Assembly (NCBI GenBank): GCA_019459485.1
Contig: JAIBEZ010000099.1
Span: 1-64,000 of the forward strand
DNA from: Prolixibacteraceae bacterium
GTDB lineage: Bacteria; Bacteroidota; Bacteroidia; Bacteroidales; Prolixibacteraceae
Length of the DNA stretch: 64,000 nt
Direction: 5' to 3'
This document shows, one piece after another, positions 1 to 7,862 of this stretch. The translations under genes and the position numbers were made by a program. Within the stretch, counting starts at the first letter, position 1; every line of letters starts with the position of its first letter. The notes under the pieces were generated by a model. That model worked only from the letters and a program-made list of their open reading frames with translations. It did not search any database and was not told the origin of the DNA.

Positions 1-76
1 CATTCCGAACAGAGAAGTTAAGACCGCCAGCGCCGATGGTACTGCAATTATTGTGGGAGAGTAGGTCGTCGCCATT
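1..76 (+). rRNA. rrf: 5S ribosomal RNA, 3' part
   Basis: The first ~76 bases match the conserved 3' two thirds of bacterial 5S rRNA: the loop around CCGAACAGAGAAGTTAAG and the closing segment GGGAGAGTAGGTCGTCGCC. The 5' part lies outside the window. A rho-independent terminator follows at once, so this is the end of an rRNA operon. The exact 3' end is estimated to within a few bases. Confidence 0.92.
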
Positions 77-83
77 CTTTTGA

Positions 84-118
84 AACTCCATTCCTTTTAA
101 GGGATGGAGTTTTTTTTA
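84..118 (+). terminator. rRNA operon terminator
   Basis: A strong hairpin pairs ACTCCATTCC with GGGATGGAGT around a short T/A-rich loop and is followed by eight T residues. It lies a few bases after the 5S gene and is the expected rho-independent terminator of the rRNA operon. Confidence 0.85.
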
Positions 119-288
119 TAATGTAAAGTCGCCGACAGAGAGCCTATCGATCCCGAAAAAACATATTTTATCAATATTTGGCAACATAGCATTTAGTTGA
201 ATAGAATAATATCAGATATTCGTATCTGAATAAACTTTATCTATTCGTGTTTGTTATTTATCACATTGTTTAATCCTAAATTAAAGCT

Positions 289-849
289 ATGAAAATTAAA
301 AATCTACTTTTAGCAACAGTATTTGCAATTGGATTTTCATTTGCAAATGCGCAAGTCGTTCAGCAAGGTGACAAAGTGTTAAACCTTGGTATTGGGCTGG
401 GAACCGCATTATACAGTGGGTCTGGTTATACAGGTAGCGTTCCGCCGGTTTCCGCTTCCGTAGAGGTTGTAATAAAAGATGATCTGTTTGATGGGAATGG
501 TGCGGTTGGTGTTGGAGGTTATCTTGGTTATGCGGCTTACAAATGGAAATATTCATCATTCGATTATGGTTGGAAGTACAGTAATATTATAATTGGGCCG
601 AGAGGCTATTTGCATTATAACTTTTTGGACGATCTGGATACTTATGCCGGATTGATGCTTGGGTATAACATTGTCAGTTCTAGTCAGTTTGGGAGTTATT
701 CTTATGGTGGATACAACGCAACTTCAAGTGGTGTAATTTTTTCCGGTTTTGTTGGTGCACGATATTATTTCAGTGACAATCTGGCTGCAATGGTTGAAAT
801 AGGTTCAGGAATTGCTTACCTTAATTTAGGCATAGCGCTAAAATTCTGA
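289..849 (+). CDS. Outer-membrane beta-barrel family protein
   Basis: This 186-residue protein has a clear signal peptide (about residues 1-21, ending FANAQ). The rest is an alternating pattern rich in Gly, Tyr and Ser (for example YLGYAAYKWKY, LMLGYNIV, GFVGARYYF), typical of small 8-strand outer-membrane barrels. The chain ends in an aromatic residue (LKF), the usual barrel terminus recognised by BamA. It is a single-gene unit closed by its own terminator. Barrels of this kind (OmpW/OmpX-like, DUF6646-like) have varied or unknown roles, so no specific function is given. The assignment to the outer membrane is secure; the family is not. Confidence 0.75.
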   Translation: MKIKNLLLATVFAIGFSFANAQVVQQGDKVLNLGIGLGTALYSGSGYTGSVPPVSASVEVVIKDDLFDGNGAVGVGGYLGYAAYKWKYSSFDYGWKYSNIIIGPRGYLHYNFLDDLDTYAGLMLGYNIVSSSQFGSYSYGGYNATSSGVIFSGFVGARYYFSDNLAAMVEIGSGIAYLNLGIALKF

Positions 850-871
850 TCAAAAAAATATTTAAAATTGA

Positions 872-902
872 AAGAGGCTAGCTTTTAGATAGCCTCTTTT
901 TT
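872..902 (+). terminator. Terminator after the barrel gene
   Basis: GAGGCTA (874-880) pairs with TAGCCTC (890-896) around a nine-base loop and is followed by a T run. It lies 25 bases after the stop codon of the outer-membrane protein gene. Confidence 0.8.
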
Positions 903-1020
903 GCGCTAAAGTTTTGGGAAGAAGATTTATATGAATCTCTCCGGGAGGATCTTCACAAATAAAATTCACTTGTACAATATCTTCTGATGTTGACCTGATT
1001 CCTTCCGAATCAGGTTTTTA
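903..1020 (+). ncRNA. Possible small RNA ending in an orphan terminator
   Basis: A second rho-independent-like hairpin, CCTGATTC (994-1001) with GAATCAGG (1007-1014) and a following T tract, stands 90 bases after the barrel gene's own terminator with no ORF between them. A terminator without a gene suggests a short transcript starting around 900-950. The rest of the 850-1193 gap is AT-rich leader for the trehalose gene. No RNA family is recognised; this is an inference from the second terminator alone. Confidence 0.3.
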
Positions 1021-1193
1021 TTGCCATTTTTTTAACGTTTTTATGTTGACTAGGCGGAGTCTTTTATTTGCCTTTTTTCTGATGCTGGGTTATTTTTAGT
1101 AACTTTAGCGAAATCTGACATTTTGAAATTATCATAAGAGGCAAGTCTGTTTGTTTTCTGGTTTCTGTTTTGTCATCATTAAACATAAAAAAT

Positions 1194-3365
1194 ATGGGAC
1201 TTTTTATTATATCAAACCGTTTGCCGATGAAAGTGAGCAAACTGGAAAACGATTTCAATTACGAACGTAGCGAAGGCGGACTTACAACCGGACTGGGCTC
1301 TCTGGAGGATTATCAGGATAAACACTGGATTGGCTGGCCTGGAATGTTTTCTGATGACGATCAGGATAAAAAACAAATTAAGACTGATTTGGCAGCAGAA
1401 AAATTGCATCCTGTATTTCTTTCTGAAGATCAGATTTTGAATTATTACGAAGGCTATAGCAACAGCATGATATGGCCGCTTTGTCATTATTTCTACACTT
1501 ATATTCAATACGAAACTAAATTTTGGGACTCTTATCAGGAAGTAAATCAATTATTTTGCGATGAAGCAGTTAAATTGATAAAACCCGGTGACATGGTCTG
1601 GATTCAGGATTATCAGCTGATGCTTTTACCCGCGATGCTCAGGGAGAAGATTGAAGGAATCAGCATCGGGTATTTTCACCATATTCCCTTCCCTTCGTAT
1701 GAATTGTTCCGTGTTTTGCCTGAACGTGCTGAAATTCTAAAAGGGCTGATGGGCGCTGATTTGATCGGTTTCCACACCCATGATTATATGCGGCATTTTA
1801 TCAGCGCTGCGTACCGTGTTTTAGGGCTCGACAGCGATTTGGACGAGATTCATTATGGCGACAGGGTTGTTCATGTGGATGCTTTTCCGATGGGAATTAA
1901 TTATGACCTGCACTACAATGCGATATTGGACCAAACGGTGCTGAAAAAAGCCAATGAGTTCAGGAAGAACTTTGGCAACCACAAATTGGTACTTTCAGTT
2001 GACAGACTTGATTATAGCAAAGGAATCATTCACCGGCTGAAAGGTTTTGCACAGTTCCTGGAAAATAATCCGGAATACAGGGGCAAGGTTTCATTGGTGA
2101 TGGTGGTTGTTCCATCGCGTGATAGTGTTGACAGGTATGCCGACCTGAAAACCAAAATTGACGAGATGATCGGCTCTCTGAACGGTTTGTACTCGACGCT
2201 TAACTGGAGTCCTATCTATTATTTTTACCGTGGATTTCCTTTCGAAGAATTAATGGCCTTGTATCACATAGCAAATTTTGCACTGGTAACCCCTGTACGC
2301 GACGGGATGAACCTTGTTGCCAAAGAATATGTAGCAGTAAAACGCGATGAACCCGGAATGTTAATTTTGAGCGAGATGGCTGGTGCTGCAGCCGAATTGC
2401 GGCAAGCTATCATTATCAATCCCAACAATATTGATGAAATTGAAGAGGCTTTGCTGGAAGCTTTGAAGATGCCCGGAGAAGAGAAAAAAATGCGGATGGA
2501 AAAAATGCGCAAGACACTTTCGAAACAAACAGTCAACAAATGGGCATATGATTTCACAACAGAATTGGGAACTATTAAAGGCATAAATACGCTACTTCAG
2601 AATAAAAAAATAGGCGTTGATTCGTTGAAACAAATTCAGAAATTATACAGAAAAGCAAAAAAAAGACTTATCATCCTTGATTACGACGGAACACTTGTGC
2701 CGATTGTGAAAAATCCTGAAATGGCCATTCCTGACAAGAAATTGATTGAAACATTGAATCTTTTAGCTTCAGACAAACGGAACAATTTAGTAATCAGTAG
2801 TGGAAGAGATACCGAGTTTCTTGACAAGTGGTTTAGCGAGCTCAACATTAATTTGGCTGCCGAACACGGGGCATTTTTTAAGGAACACGGTAAATGGCAG
2901 GAAAATGTTAGGACAAAATTTCCTGATGATGATGAGTTGCTGGAAATTCTTCAAAAAGCAACCGATAAAACACCCGGATCGAGAATAGAAATGAAAAAGA
3001 CTTCCATCGTCTGGCATTATCGTAATTGTGACAAATGGCTGGCTGAACTCAGGCAGCAACAGCTTGTCAACGCGTTGATGAATCCTTGTGTGCGTTTGAA
3101 CCTTCAAATCATGCGGGGAAACAAGGTTATTGAAGTGAAAACGGTGGGTGTTGATAAAGGTGTGGAAGCTACCCGCCTGATGGGCACTGACAATTACGAT
3201 TTTGTAATGGCCATGGGAGATGATATTACAGATGAAGATATGTTCCACGCCATGCCACCGGAAGCTATAACAATAAAAGTTGGTTCAATTTCGGATCATG
3301 CCCGATTCAGCCTGACACAACTGAAAACGGTGGAATTTCTGAACAGTTTAATTTCTGAAAAATAA
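1194..3365 (+). CDS. otsAB: Bifunctional trehalose-6-phosphate synthase/phosphatase
   Basis: This 723-residue fusion should make trehalose in two cytoplasmic steps: UDP-glucose plus glucose-6-phosphate to trehalose-6-phosphate, then dephosphorylation. The N-terminal ~470 residues are a GT20 synthase, with the start MGLFIISNRLP, a WIQDYQLMLLP motif, GFHTHDYMRHF, DRLDYSKGI and RDGMNLVAKEY. The C-terminal part is a HAD phosphatase with the nucleophile motif DYDGT (D496), SSGRD, and GDD (675-677) for Mg2+. An upstream in-frame TTG exists, but the ATG at 1194 gives the canonical N-terminus. The gene lies 14 bases before an MscS channel and near a GH15 enzyme, which fits an osmotic-stress group. 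The two domains are usually separate in Proteobacteria; the fusion is common in Bacteroidota. Confidence 0.95.
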   Translation: MGLFIISNRLPMKVSKLENDFNYERSEGGLTTGLGSLEDYQDKHWIGWPGMFSDDDQDKKQIKTDLAAEKLHPVFLSEDQILNYYEGYSNSMIWPLCHYFYTYIQYETKFWDSYQEVNQLFCDEAVKLIKPGDMVWIQDYQLMLLPAMLREKIEGISIGYFHHIPFPSYELFRVLPERAEILKGLMGADLIGFHTHDYMRHFISAAYRVLGLDSDLDEIHYGDRVVHVDAFPMGINYDLHYNAILDQTVLKKANEFRKNFGNHKLVLSVDRLDYSKGIIHRLKGFAQFLENNPEYRGKVSLVMVVVPSRDSVDRYADLKTKIDEMIGSLNGLYSTLNWSPIYYFYRGFPFEELMALYHIANFALVTPVRDGMNLVAKEYVAVKRDEPGMLILSEMAGAAAELRQAIIINPNNIDEIEEALLEALKMPGEEKKMRMEKMRKTLSKQTVNKWAYDFTTELGTIKGINTLLQNKKIGVDSLKQIQKLYRKAKKRLIILDYDGTLVPIVKNPEMAIPDKKLIETLNLLASDKRNNLVISSGRDTEFLDKWFSELNINLAAEHGAFFKEHGKWQENVRTKFPDDDELLEILQKATDKTPGSRIEMKKTSIVWHYRNCDKWLAELRQQQLVNALMNPCVRLNLQIMRGNKVIEVKTVGVDKGVEATRLMGTDNYDFVMAMGDDITDEDMFHAMPPEAITIKVGSISDHARFSLTQLKTVEFLNSLISEK

Positions 3366-3379
3366 TTTAGTAAATCGAT

Positions 3380-4441
3380 ATGGAAAATACGGGCAATCCG
3401 ATAAATTATACAGCAATATTACTGATGGGTGTTGTCATAGTGGTTTTTCTTTTTGTTTATATGTTTATTTATAAACGACTGAAGATTTACACACAAACAA
3501 CAGAAAATCAGTGGGATGATTTTATGCTGGACATATTTAAAATCCCACTTCTGTGGCTTTTAGTGTGGATAATGATCAAATCATTTGCCCACTTATTCCT
3601 GAAAGATCTTACCGTTTTCAAACATTTGATCCACGCCAACAACATTGTACTGATACTCTCGGTCGGTTGGATACTGATGAAATTTGTGAAGCTGGGCGCT
3701 TACTTGCTGAACAAAAATCTTGACATAAAAGCGTCGGACAACCTTCACGCCAGAAGAAGACTTACGCAACTGACAGTTTTTCAGAACATTGCTGATACTG
3801 TGATCGTAATTGTTACCATCTCGGTTGTATTGATGACTTTTGATGGAGCAAAAGCAGTCGGAACCAGTTTGCTGGCATCGGCTGGTGTTGCCGGGCTCAT
3901 TATCGGGTTTGCAGCCCAGAAAAGCATTGGAATGTTCCTTGCCGGTATCCAGATTGCCATCACCCAGCCCATCAGTCTCGACGACGTGGTGATTGTGGAG
4001 GGAGAATGGGGTAGAATTGAAGAAATCACACTGACTTACGTGGTGGTAAAAATATGGGATGAACGAAGACTGATGCTGCCAGTCAACTATTTCCTTGAAA
4101 AGCCCTTCCAAAACTGGACCAGAACAAGTGCCGATATTATGGGAACAGTCTTTTTTTATGTTGGCTACGATCTTCCGGTGCAGGCAATCAGGGATTTTGT
4201 GCCTGAAATATTGAAAGACAACCCAAATTGGGATAAACGAGTGTTCAACGTGCAGATTACCAATACGAACGAGTTGTATAAAGAGATGCGAATTTTGGTA
4301 AGCAGCAGCGACGCCTCAAAAAACTGGGATTTGCGCACCGAAGTCCGCGAGAAAGTCATCGACTTCATTCAGGCCAATTATCCCGACTGTTTTGCGAAGG
4401 TGCGGTTGAATCATAAGAACGTGCAGGCTAATGTGCAGTAA
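3380..4441 (+). CDS. MscS-family mechanosensitive ion channel
   Basis: This 353-residue inner-membrane protein has about four hydrophobic segments in its first 190 residues. It then has the MscS pore helix and beta-domain: GVAGLIIGFAAQKSIGMF followed by QPISLDDVVIVEG and the N-W-T ending of the beta domain (KPFQNWTRT). MscS channels open under membrane tension and release solutes during hypo-osmotic shock. The gene starts 14 bases after otsAB and is almost surely co-transcribed with it, so accumulation and emergency release of osmolytes may be made from one message. It is longer than E. coli MscS (286 residues) by an extra N-terminal helix pair. Confidence 0.92.
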   Translation: MENTGNPINYTAILLMGVVIVVFLFVYMFIYKRLKIYTQTTENQWDDFMLDIFKIPLLWLLVWIMIKSFAHLFLKDLTVFKHLIHANNIVLILSVGWILMKFVKLGAYLLNKNLDIKASDNLHARRRLTQLTVFQNIADTVIVIVTISVVLMTFDGAKAVGTSLLASAGVAGLIIGFAAQKSIGMFLAGIQIAITQPISLDDVVIVEGEWGRIEEITLTYVVVKIWDERRLMLPVNYFLEKPFQNWTRTSADIMGTVFFYVGYDLPVQAIRDFVPEILKDNPNWDKRVFNVQITNTNELYKEMRILVSSSDASKNWDLRTEVREKVIDFIQANYPDCFAKVRLNHKNVQANVQ

Positions 4442-4499
4442 ACGTTATTTGAAAGACACCGCAATTGTTATTGCAAAATAATTTACTTGCATGTTTCTT

Positions 4500-4808
4500 T
4501 TAAACCTCAACACTCATTTTCAAGTGCTTCCCAAATCCTTGACGTACTATTCTCATCAATGTTGTAAGCCTGATGTCTGATGCGTCATTTTCAATGCGGG
4601 AAATGTAAGTCTTTGTTGTACCACATTTTACGGCAAGCTGTTCCTGAGTCATTCCATGCTCTTTGCGAAGTTCCTGAAGCATGACACCAATTTTAAAAGA
4701 TTCAAAACCTTCCTCAAATTCTTCCCTTTCAAGTGTTCCTCTTTTACCGTACTGCGCATCTAAGTGGTCAGTAAAGGATGTTAAATTGTTATTTGTCTGC
4801 TTTTTCAT
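4500..4808 (-). CDS. higA: HTH (XRE-family) antitoxin of a HigBA-like module
   Basis: This is a 102-residue protein with an XRE-type helix-turn-helix at about residues 43-95: LRKEHGMTQEQLAVKCGTTKTYISRIENDASDIRLTTL. The N-terminal ~35 residues are polar and acidic, as expected for a toxin-binding segment. Its start lies inside the 3' end of the upstream toxin gene (20-base overlap), so the two are translationally coupled. The toxin-first order is the hallmark of HigBA. The protein should neutralise the toxin and repress the shared promoter. Confidence 0.85.
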   Translation of the reverse strand: MKKQTNNNLTSFTDHLDAQYGKRGTLEREEFEEGFESFKIGVMLQELRKEHGMTQEQLAVKCGTTKTYISRIENDASDIRLTTLMRIVRQGFGKHLKMSVEV

Positions 4809-5142
4809 CGAAATATTGTTTTTTTAATTTTTCAGCTAATTCAATTTCGTTTTTAGGTGTTTTTTGAGATTTCTTTTGAAATCCGTTTAGCAATATTATC
4901 AGTCGTCCTTCATCAAAAAAGCTAAAAACCCTATAAATATTACTGCCAACTTCAACCCGAACTTCGAATAGCCCGGTAGTATCCTCCATGTATTTGAAAT
5001 ACTTACCAGGAACTCTTTCAATTGTTGTAATTAATTTTAAAGTCCAGTTGAATTTCCTTTTAACATCTGGGTTCAGTGTTTCAAAGAAGTCTAAATAGAA
5101 ATTTTTGTAGTAATAAATGTCCCGTATAATTTTTTCAGCCAT
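4789..5142 (-). CDS. higB: HigB-like (RelE superfamily, Gp49-like) toxin
   Basis: This 117-residue protein carries the features of phage-derived Gp49-like/HigB toxins: an N-terminal helix region (YYYKNFYLDFFETLNPDVKRKF), a central strand block TTGLFEVRVEVGSNIYRVFSFFDEG, and the LLNGFQKKSQKTPKNEIELA motif shared by RelE-family mRNA interferases. The family cleaves mRNA on the ribosome when freed from its antitoxin. The partner XRE gene overlaps the 3' end. A well-placed promoter lies only a few bases before the ATG, so the message is leaderless or nearly so. Confidence 0.87.
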   Translation of the reverse strand: MAEKIIRDIYYYKNFYLDFFETLNPDVKRKFNWTLKLITTIERVPGKYFKYMEDTTGLFEVRVEVGSNIYRVFSFFDEGRLIILLNGFQKKSQKTPKNEIELAEKLKKQYFDEKADK

Positions 5143-5146
5143 GAGC

Positions 5147-5177
5147 CAAAGTTAGCTAATCAGGTAACTATTTACAA
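5147..5177 (-). promoter_or_regulatory. Bacteroidota-type promoter of the higBA pair
   Basis: Read on the minus strand, a TTG (5175-5177) is followed after 20 bases by TAACTTTG (5147-5154), matching the Bacteroidota -7 consensus TAnnTTTG with near-ideal spacing. The toxin ATG is only four bases beyond the -7 box, so the transcript would have almost no leader. Confidence 0.55.
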
Positions 5178-5242
5178 GTAGGTGTCAAGTTTTTTATGTA
5201 TTGTCCTTTATTTGTATTAGCTGTAACAAGTGCAGATGTAAT

Positions 5243-7036
5243 TTAAGGACGTATAAATCTGGACAAATGCCGTTCTTCTGAAAATAATGCGGCGGTATTG
5301 ATCAAAGCCAGATGCGAATATGCCTGTGGAAAATTTCCCAGTTGCCTTTTGGTTTCAAAGTCGAGATCCTCGCTGAACAGGCCCAGATGGTTAGAGTAGC
5401 CGACAATCTTGTCAAAAATCTCCTTTGCTTCTTCTGTCTCGCCAGTTACATAGAGCCCACGGATGAGCCAGAAAGTGCAGATGGTGAATGACGATGAAAG
5501 TCGTCCAAAATCATCGGCATTCAGGTACCGATACATTAATCCCTTGTAAAAAAGCTCCTTTTTAATTGCCTGAACAGTTTTTTTATATCTTTCGTCAGTT
5601 CCTGAAATGAAGCCGTATTCTTCCATCAGCAAAAGCGAGGCATCCAAATCTGTTTCATTGTATGTTTGGGTAAAACTTTGCATCTGTTCGTTCCAGCCAT
5701 TTTCCAGAATGTCTTTTTTAATCCGTTCAGCTTCCTTTTTCCATAGCTTCGCGTATTCTTTCATATTCAGCAAATGGGCAATCTTAATTCCGCGGTCGAG
5801 GGTAACCCAGCACATCACTTTCGAGAAAACGAAATGTTTGTCGGAGTTGCGGATTTCCCAGATTCCGTTGTCCGGATTTTCCCAGTCGGCTATTACTGCG
5901 CGAATGATGTTTCGTACCACTTCCCAAATATCTTCAATCTCGTCGAGCGTTCCCGGAAAGAATTTGTAATACTGATAGATTACATTCATCAGATAGCCAT
6001 AAACGTCATTTTGCTTCTGGAAATAGGCAGCATTTCCAACCCTGACTGGTCTTGAATTTTCGTATCCTGCCAAATGCGAAAGCTCCTCTTCGTGAAGAAT
6101 ACGTTCGCCTCTGATTCCGTACATGATCTGAAATTTATCCTGCTTGGATTTCAGGATTCCCTTGATGAAAATCATAAACCGGCGGGCTGCTCCGAAATGA
6201 CCCATGTCCATGAGTGTTTCTATCGACATAGAGGCGTCGCGGAGCCAGCAAAAGCGATAATCCCAATTTCGTACTTCGCCAATGGTTTCAGGAATACTGG
6301 TGGTTAAAGCGGCCAAAACCGCACCGGTCGGATGAAACGACATCAGTTTTAAAACCAGCATACTGCGAGTGATGATCTGGTTATGAGTTTTGAATTTTTT
6401 TGATCGGTTTACCCAGTTCAGCCAATATATTTTTGTGCGGTTGTATTCAAGTCCAACCCGTTCGATGTCTATATTGATCAGCTTTTGGTTATTCGACAAA
6501 AGTATAAACTGGTCATTTTCCAGAACAATCTCCTTCTTCCCGAGAATTAAAGCAAATTGAAGGCTTGAATAGAGATAAACGCAGTCTAAAATATCATCGA
6601 TGTTGTGGGTTCTGATAAATCTTTTTTTGACGGAATGAACAACCTCCTTCTCGGCATACTTCATCTTTGGATTGTAATTTATCCTGAATGTAGGCTTGCC
6701 TGACAATAACCTGATGTACCGGTAAATCTCAGGAGGAAGATAATGATTTTCATCATTCAGTTTATAGCGGGGCATAAAATCAAGCACTTCAAAACTACCA
6801 TCTTCGGAAGTAAACAGTGTGCTTAGAATATTTGTGCTCTCCACGTATTTCTGGGTGATTGAATATTTATCAGCAACTTCGAAACTAAATTCTCCACCTT
6901 TTTCAACATCCAGTATTTTTGAAAAGATAGATGGCGAATCAAAATCAGGGAAGCAAAACCAATCAATACTGCCTGTTTCCGAAATCAGCGCTGCACTTCT
7001 GCAATTTCCTACAACTCCGTAATTTAAGTTTTGCAT
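5243..7036 (-). CDS. GH15 family glycoside hydrolase, possible trehalase or glucoamylase
   Basis: This is a 597-residue cytoplasmic enzyme with no signal peptide. The N-terminal ~230 residues form the beta-sandwich typical of GH15 trehalases (start NYGVVGNCRSAALISETGSIDWFCFP). The C-terminal (alpha/alpha)6 barrel has WLRDASMSIETL, DNGIWEIR (likely catalytic acid Glu) and FSEDLDFETKRQLGNFPQAYSH (likely base Glu). Actinobacterial and archaeal relatives with this architecture hydrolyse trehalose, while others act on maltose or glucans. The nearby otsAB gene, on the opposite strand, favours trehalose turnover. Substrate remains an inference from context. Confidence 0.85.
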   Translation of the reverse strand: MQNLNYGVVGNCRSAALISETGSIDWFCFPDFDSPSIFSKILDVEKGGEFSFEVADKYSITQKYVESTNILSTLFTSEDGSFEVLDFMPRYKLNDENHYLPPEIYRYIRLLSGKPTFRINYNPKMKYAEKEVVHSVKKRFIRTHNIDDILDCVYLYSSLQFALILGKKEIVLENDQFILLSNNQKLINIDIERVGLEYNRTKIYWLNWVNRSKKFKTHNQIITRSMLVLKLMSFHPTGAVLAALTTSIPETIGEVRNWDYRFCWLRDASMSIETLMDMGHFGAARRFMIFIKGILKSKQDKFQIMYGIRGERILHEEELSHLAGYENSRPVRVGNAAYFQKQNDVYGYLMNVIYQYYKFFPGTLDEIEDIWEVVRNIIRAVIADWENPDNGIWEIRNSDKHFVFSKVMCWVTLDRGIKIAHLLNMKEYAKLWKKEAERIKKDILENGWNEQMQSFTQTYNETDLDASLLLMEEYGFISGTDERYKKTVQAIKKELFYKGLMYRYLNADDFGRLSSSFTICTFWLIRGLYVTGETEEAKEIFDKIVGYSNHLGLFSEDLDFETKRQLGNFPQAYSHLALINTAALFSEERHLSRFIRP

Positions 7037-7061
7037 ATCTTCCTGCTTCTTTGTAAAGTGC

Positions 7062-7069
7062 CAAAATTA
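7062..7069 (-). promoter_or_regulatory. Putative -7 box for the GH15 gene
   Basis: On the minus strand TAATTTTG fits TAnnTTTG and lies 25 bases before the GH15 start codon. No good -33 TTTG is seen at the expected distance, so support is only moderate. Confidence 0.4.
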
Positions 7070-7188
7070 GGCAAATGTACCCGATATTAGAGTGAAGGAA
7101 TGTTAATTCTTGAATAGGTAAAATTACAGGTTATTTTCGCTGTCTGAAATCATAGAAAAATATTCATGAAAATTTGAATGTAATACCT

Positions 7189-7196
7189 TATCTTTG
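7189..7196 (+). promoter_or_regulatory. Putative -7 box for the cold-shock-domain gene
   Basis: TATCTTTG matches TAnnTTTG 34 bases before the start codon. The nearest upstream TTTG (7173-7176) is closer than the usual ~20 bases, so only the -7 element is supported. Confidence 0.4.
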
Positions 7197-7230
7197 CAGA
7201 AGTTATAATAACGAAAATAAATTTTTAATT

Positions 7231-7695
7231 ATGGGTAGATCGCAGGAAACGTTCAACAAAAAAGAAGTAAAGAACAAAAAAGACAAAAAGAGAAAAGACA
7301 AAGAAAAGAAGCGCCTGGAAAGAAAAGACAACGATAAACCAAGCAGCCTCGATGATATGATTGCTTATGTTGACGAAAATGGCATGATCACCTCTACTCC
7401 TCCTGATCCCACCAAAAAGAAGACTATCATTAATTCTGAAGATATTGAAATCAGCATCCGTAAACAGGAGAATATTCCTTATGACCCGATTCGAAAAGGA
7501 ACAGTAACCTTTTTTAATGACTCGAAAGGTTATGGATTTATTCGGGATGCAGAATCGCAGGAAAGTATTTTTGTACACGTAAACAATGTACTCGAAGCGA
7601 TTAAAGAAGGTAACCTTGTAAATTTTGAAGTTGAAAAGGGACTTAAAGGTTATACTGCTGTTCAGGTAAAACTTTTTAAAGACAAAGTGGTTTAG
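7231..7695 (+). CDS. Cold-shock-domain RNA-binding protein with lysine-rich arm
   Basis: This 154-residue protein has two parts. Residues ~8-45 are a highly charged arm of repeated Lys, Glu and Arg (KKEVKNKKDKKRKDKEKK). A linker with TPPDPTKKK follows. Residues ~88-154 are a cold-shock OB fold with RNP1-like KGYGFIRD and RNP2-like IFVHVN, starting at KGTVTFFND. CSD proteins bind single-stranded RNA or DNA and act as RNA chaperones; the basic arm should add nonspecific nucleic-acid binding. The ATG at 7231 is preferred over an upstream TTG because the MGRSQETF start opens the conserved arm. A TAnnTTTG box (TATCTTTG, 7189-7196) lies 34 bases upstream. Standard CspA proteins are ~70 residues, so this is the long Bacteroidota form. 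Confidence 0.9.
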   Translation: MGRSQETFNKKEVKNKKDKKRKDKEKKRLERKDNDKPSSLDDMIAYVDENGMITSTPPDPTKKKTIINSEDIEISIRKQENIPYDPIRKGTVTFFNDSKGYGFIRDAESQESIFVHVNNVLEAIKEGNLVNFEVEKGLKGYTAVQVKLFKDKVV

Positions 7696-7779
7696 TTACA
7701 GTTTTGTGATAAAAACTTAATCGTTTGGGGCAAAATATATCCGTAAATTCGGTTATTTTTACCAAATATTTAAATATAA

Positions 7780-7809
7780 ACGGTTCATTTCTGAAAAGGG
7801 ATGAACCGT
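7780..7809 (+). terminator. Hairpin after the cold-shock-domain gene
   Basis: ACGGTTCAT (7780-7788) pairs exactly with ATGAACCGT (7801-7809). The following T run is short (TTTT at 7815), so this is a weaker terminator candidate or a 3' RNA-stability element between the CSD gene and the phosphatase gene. Confidence 0.4.
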
Positions 7810-7862
7810 CATAGTTTTAATCTGTTTGGAATAAGTATTAAATCTTCTAAAACCATTTTTAA

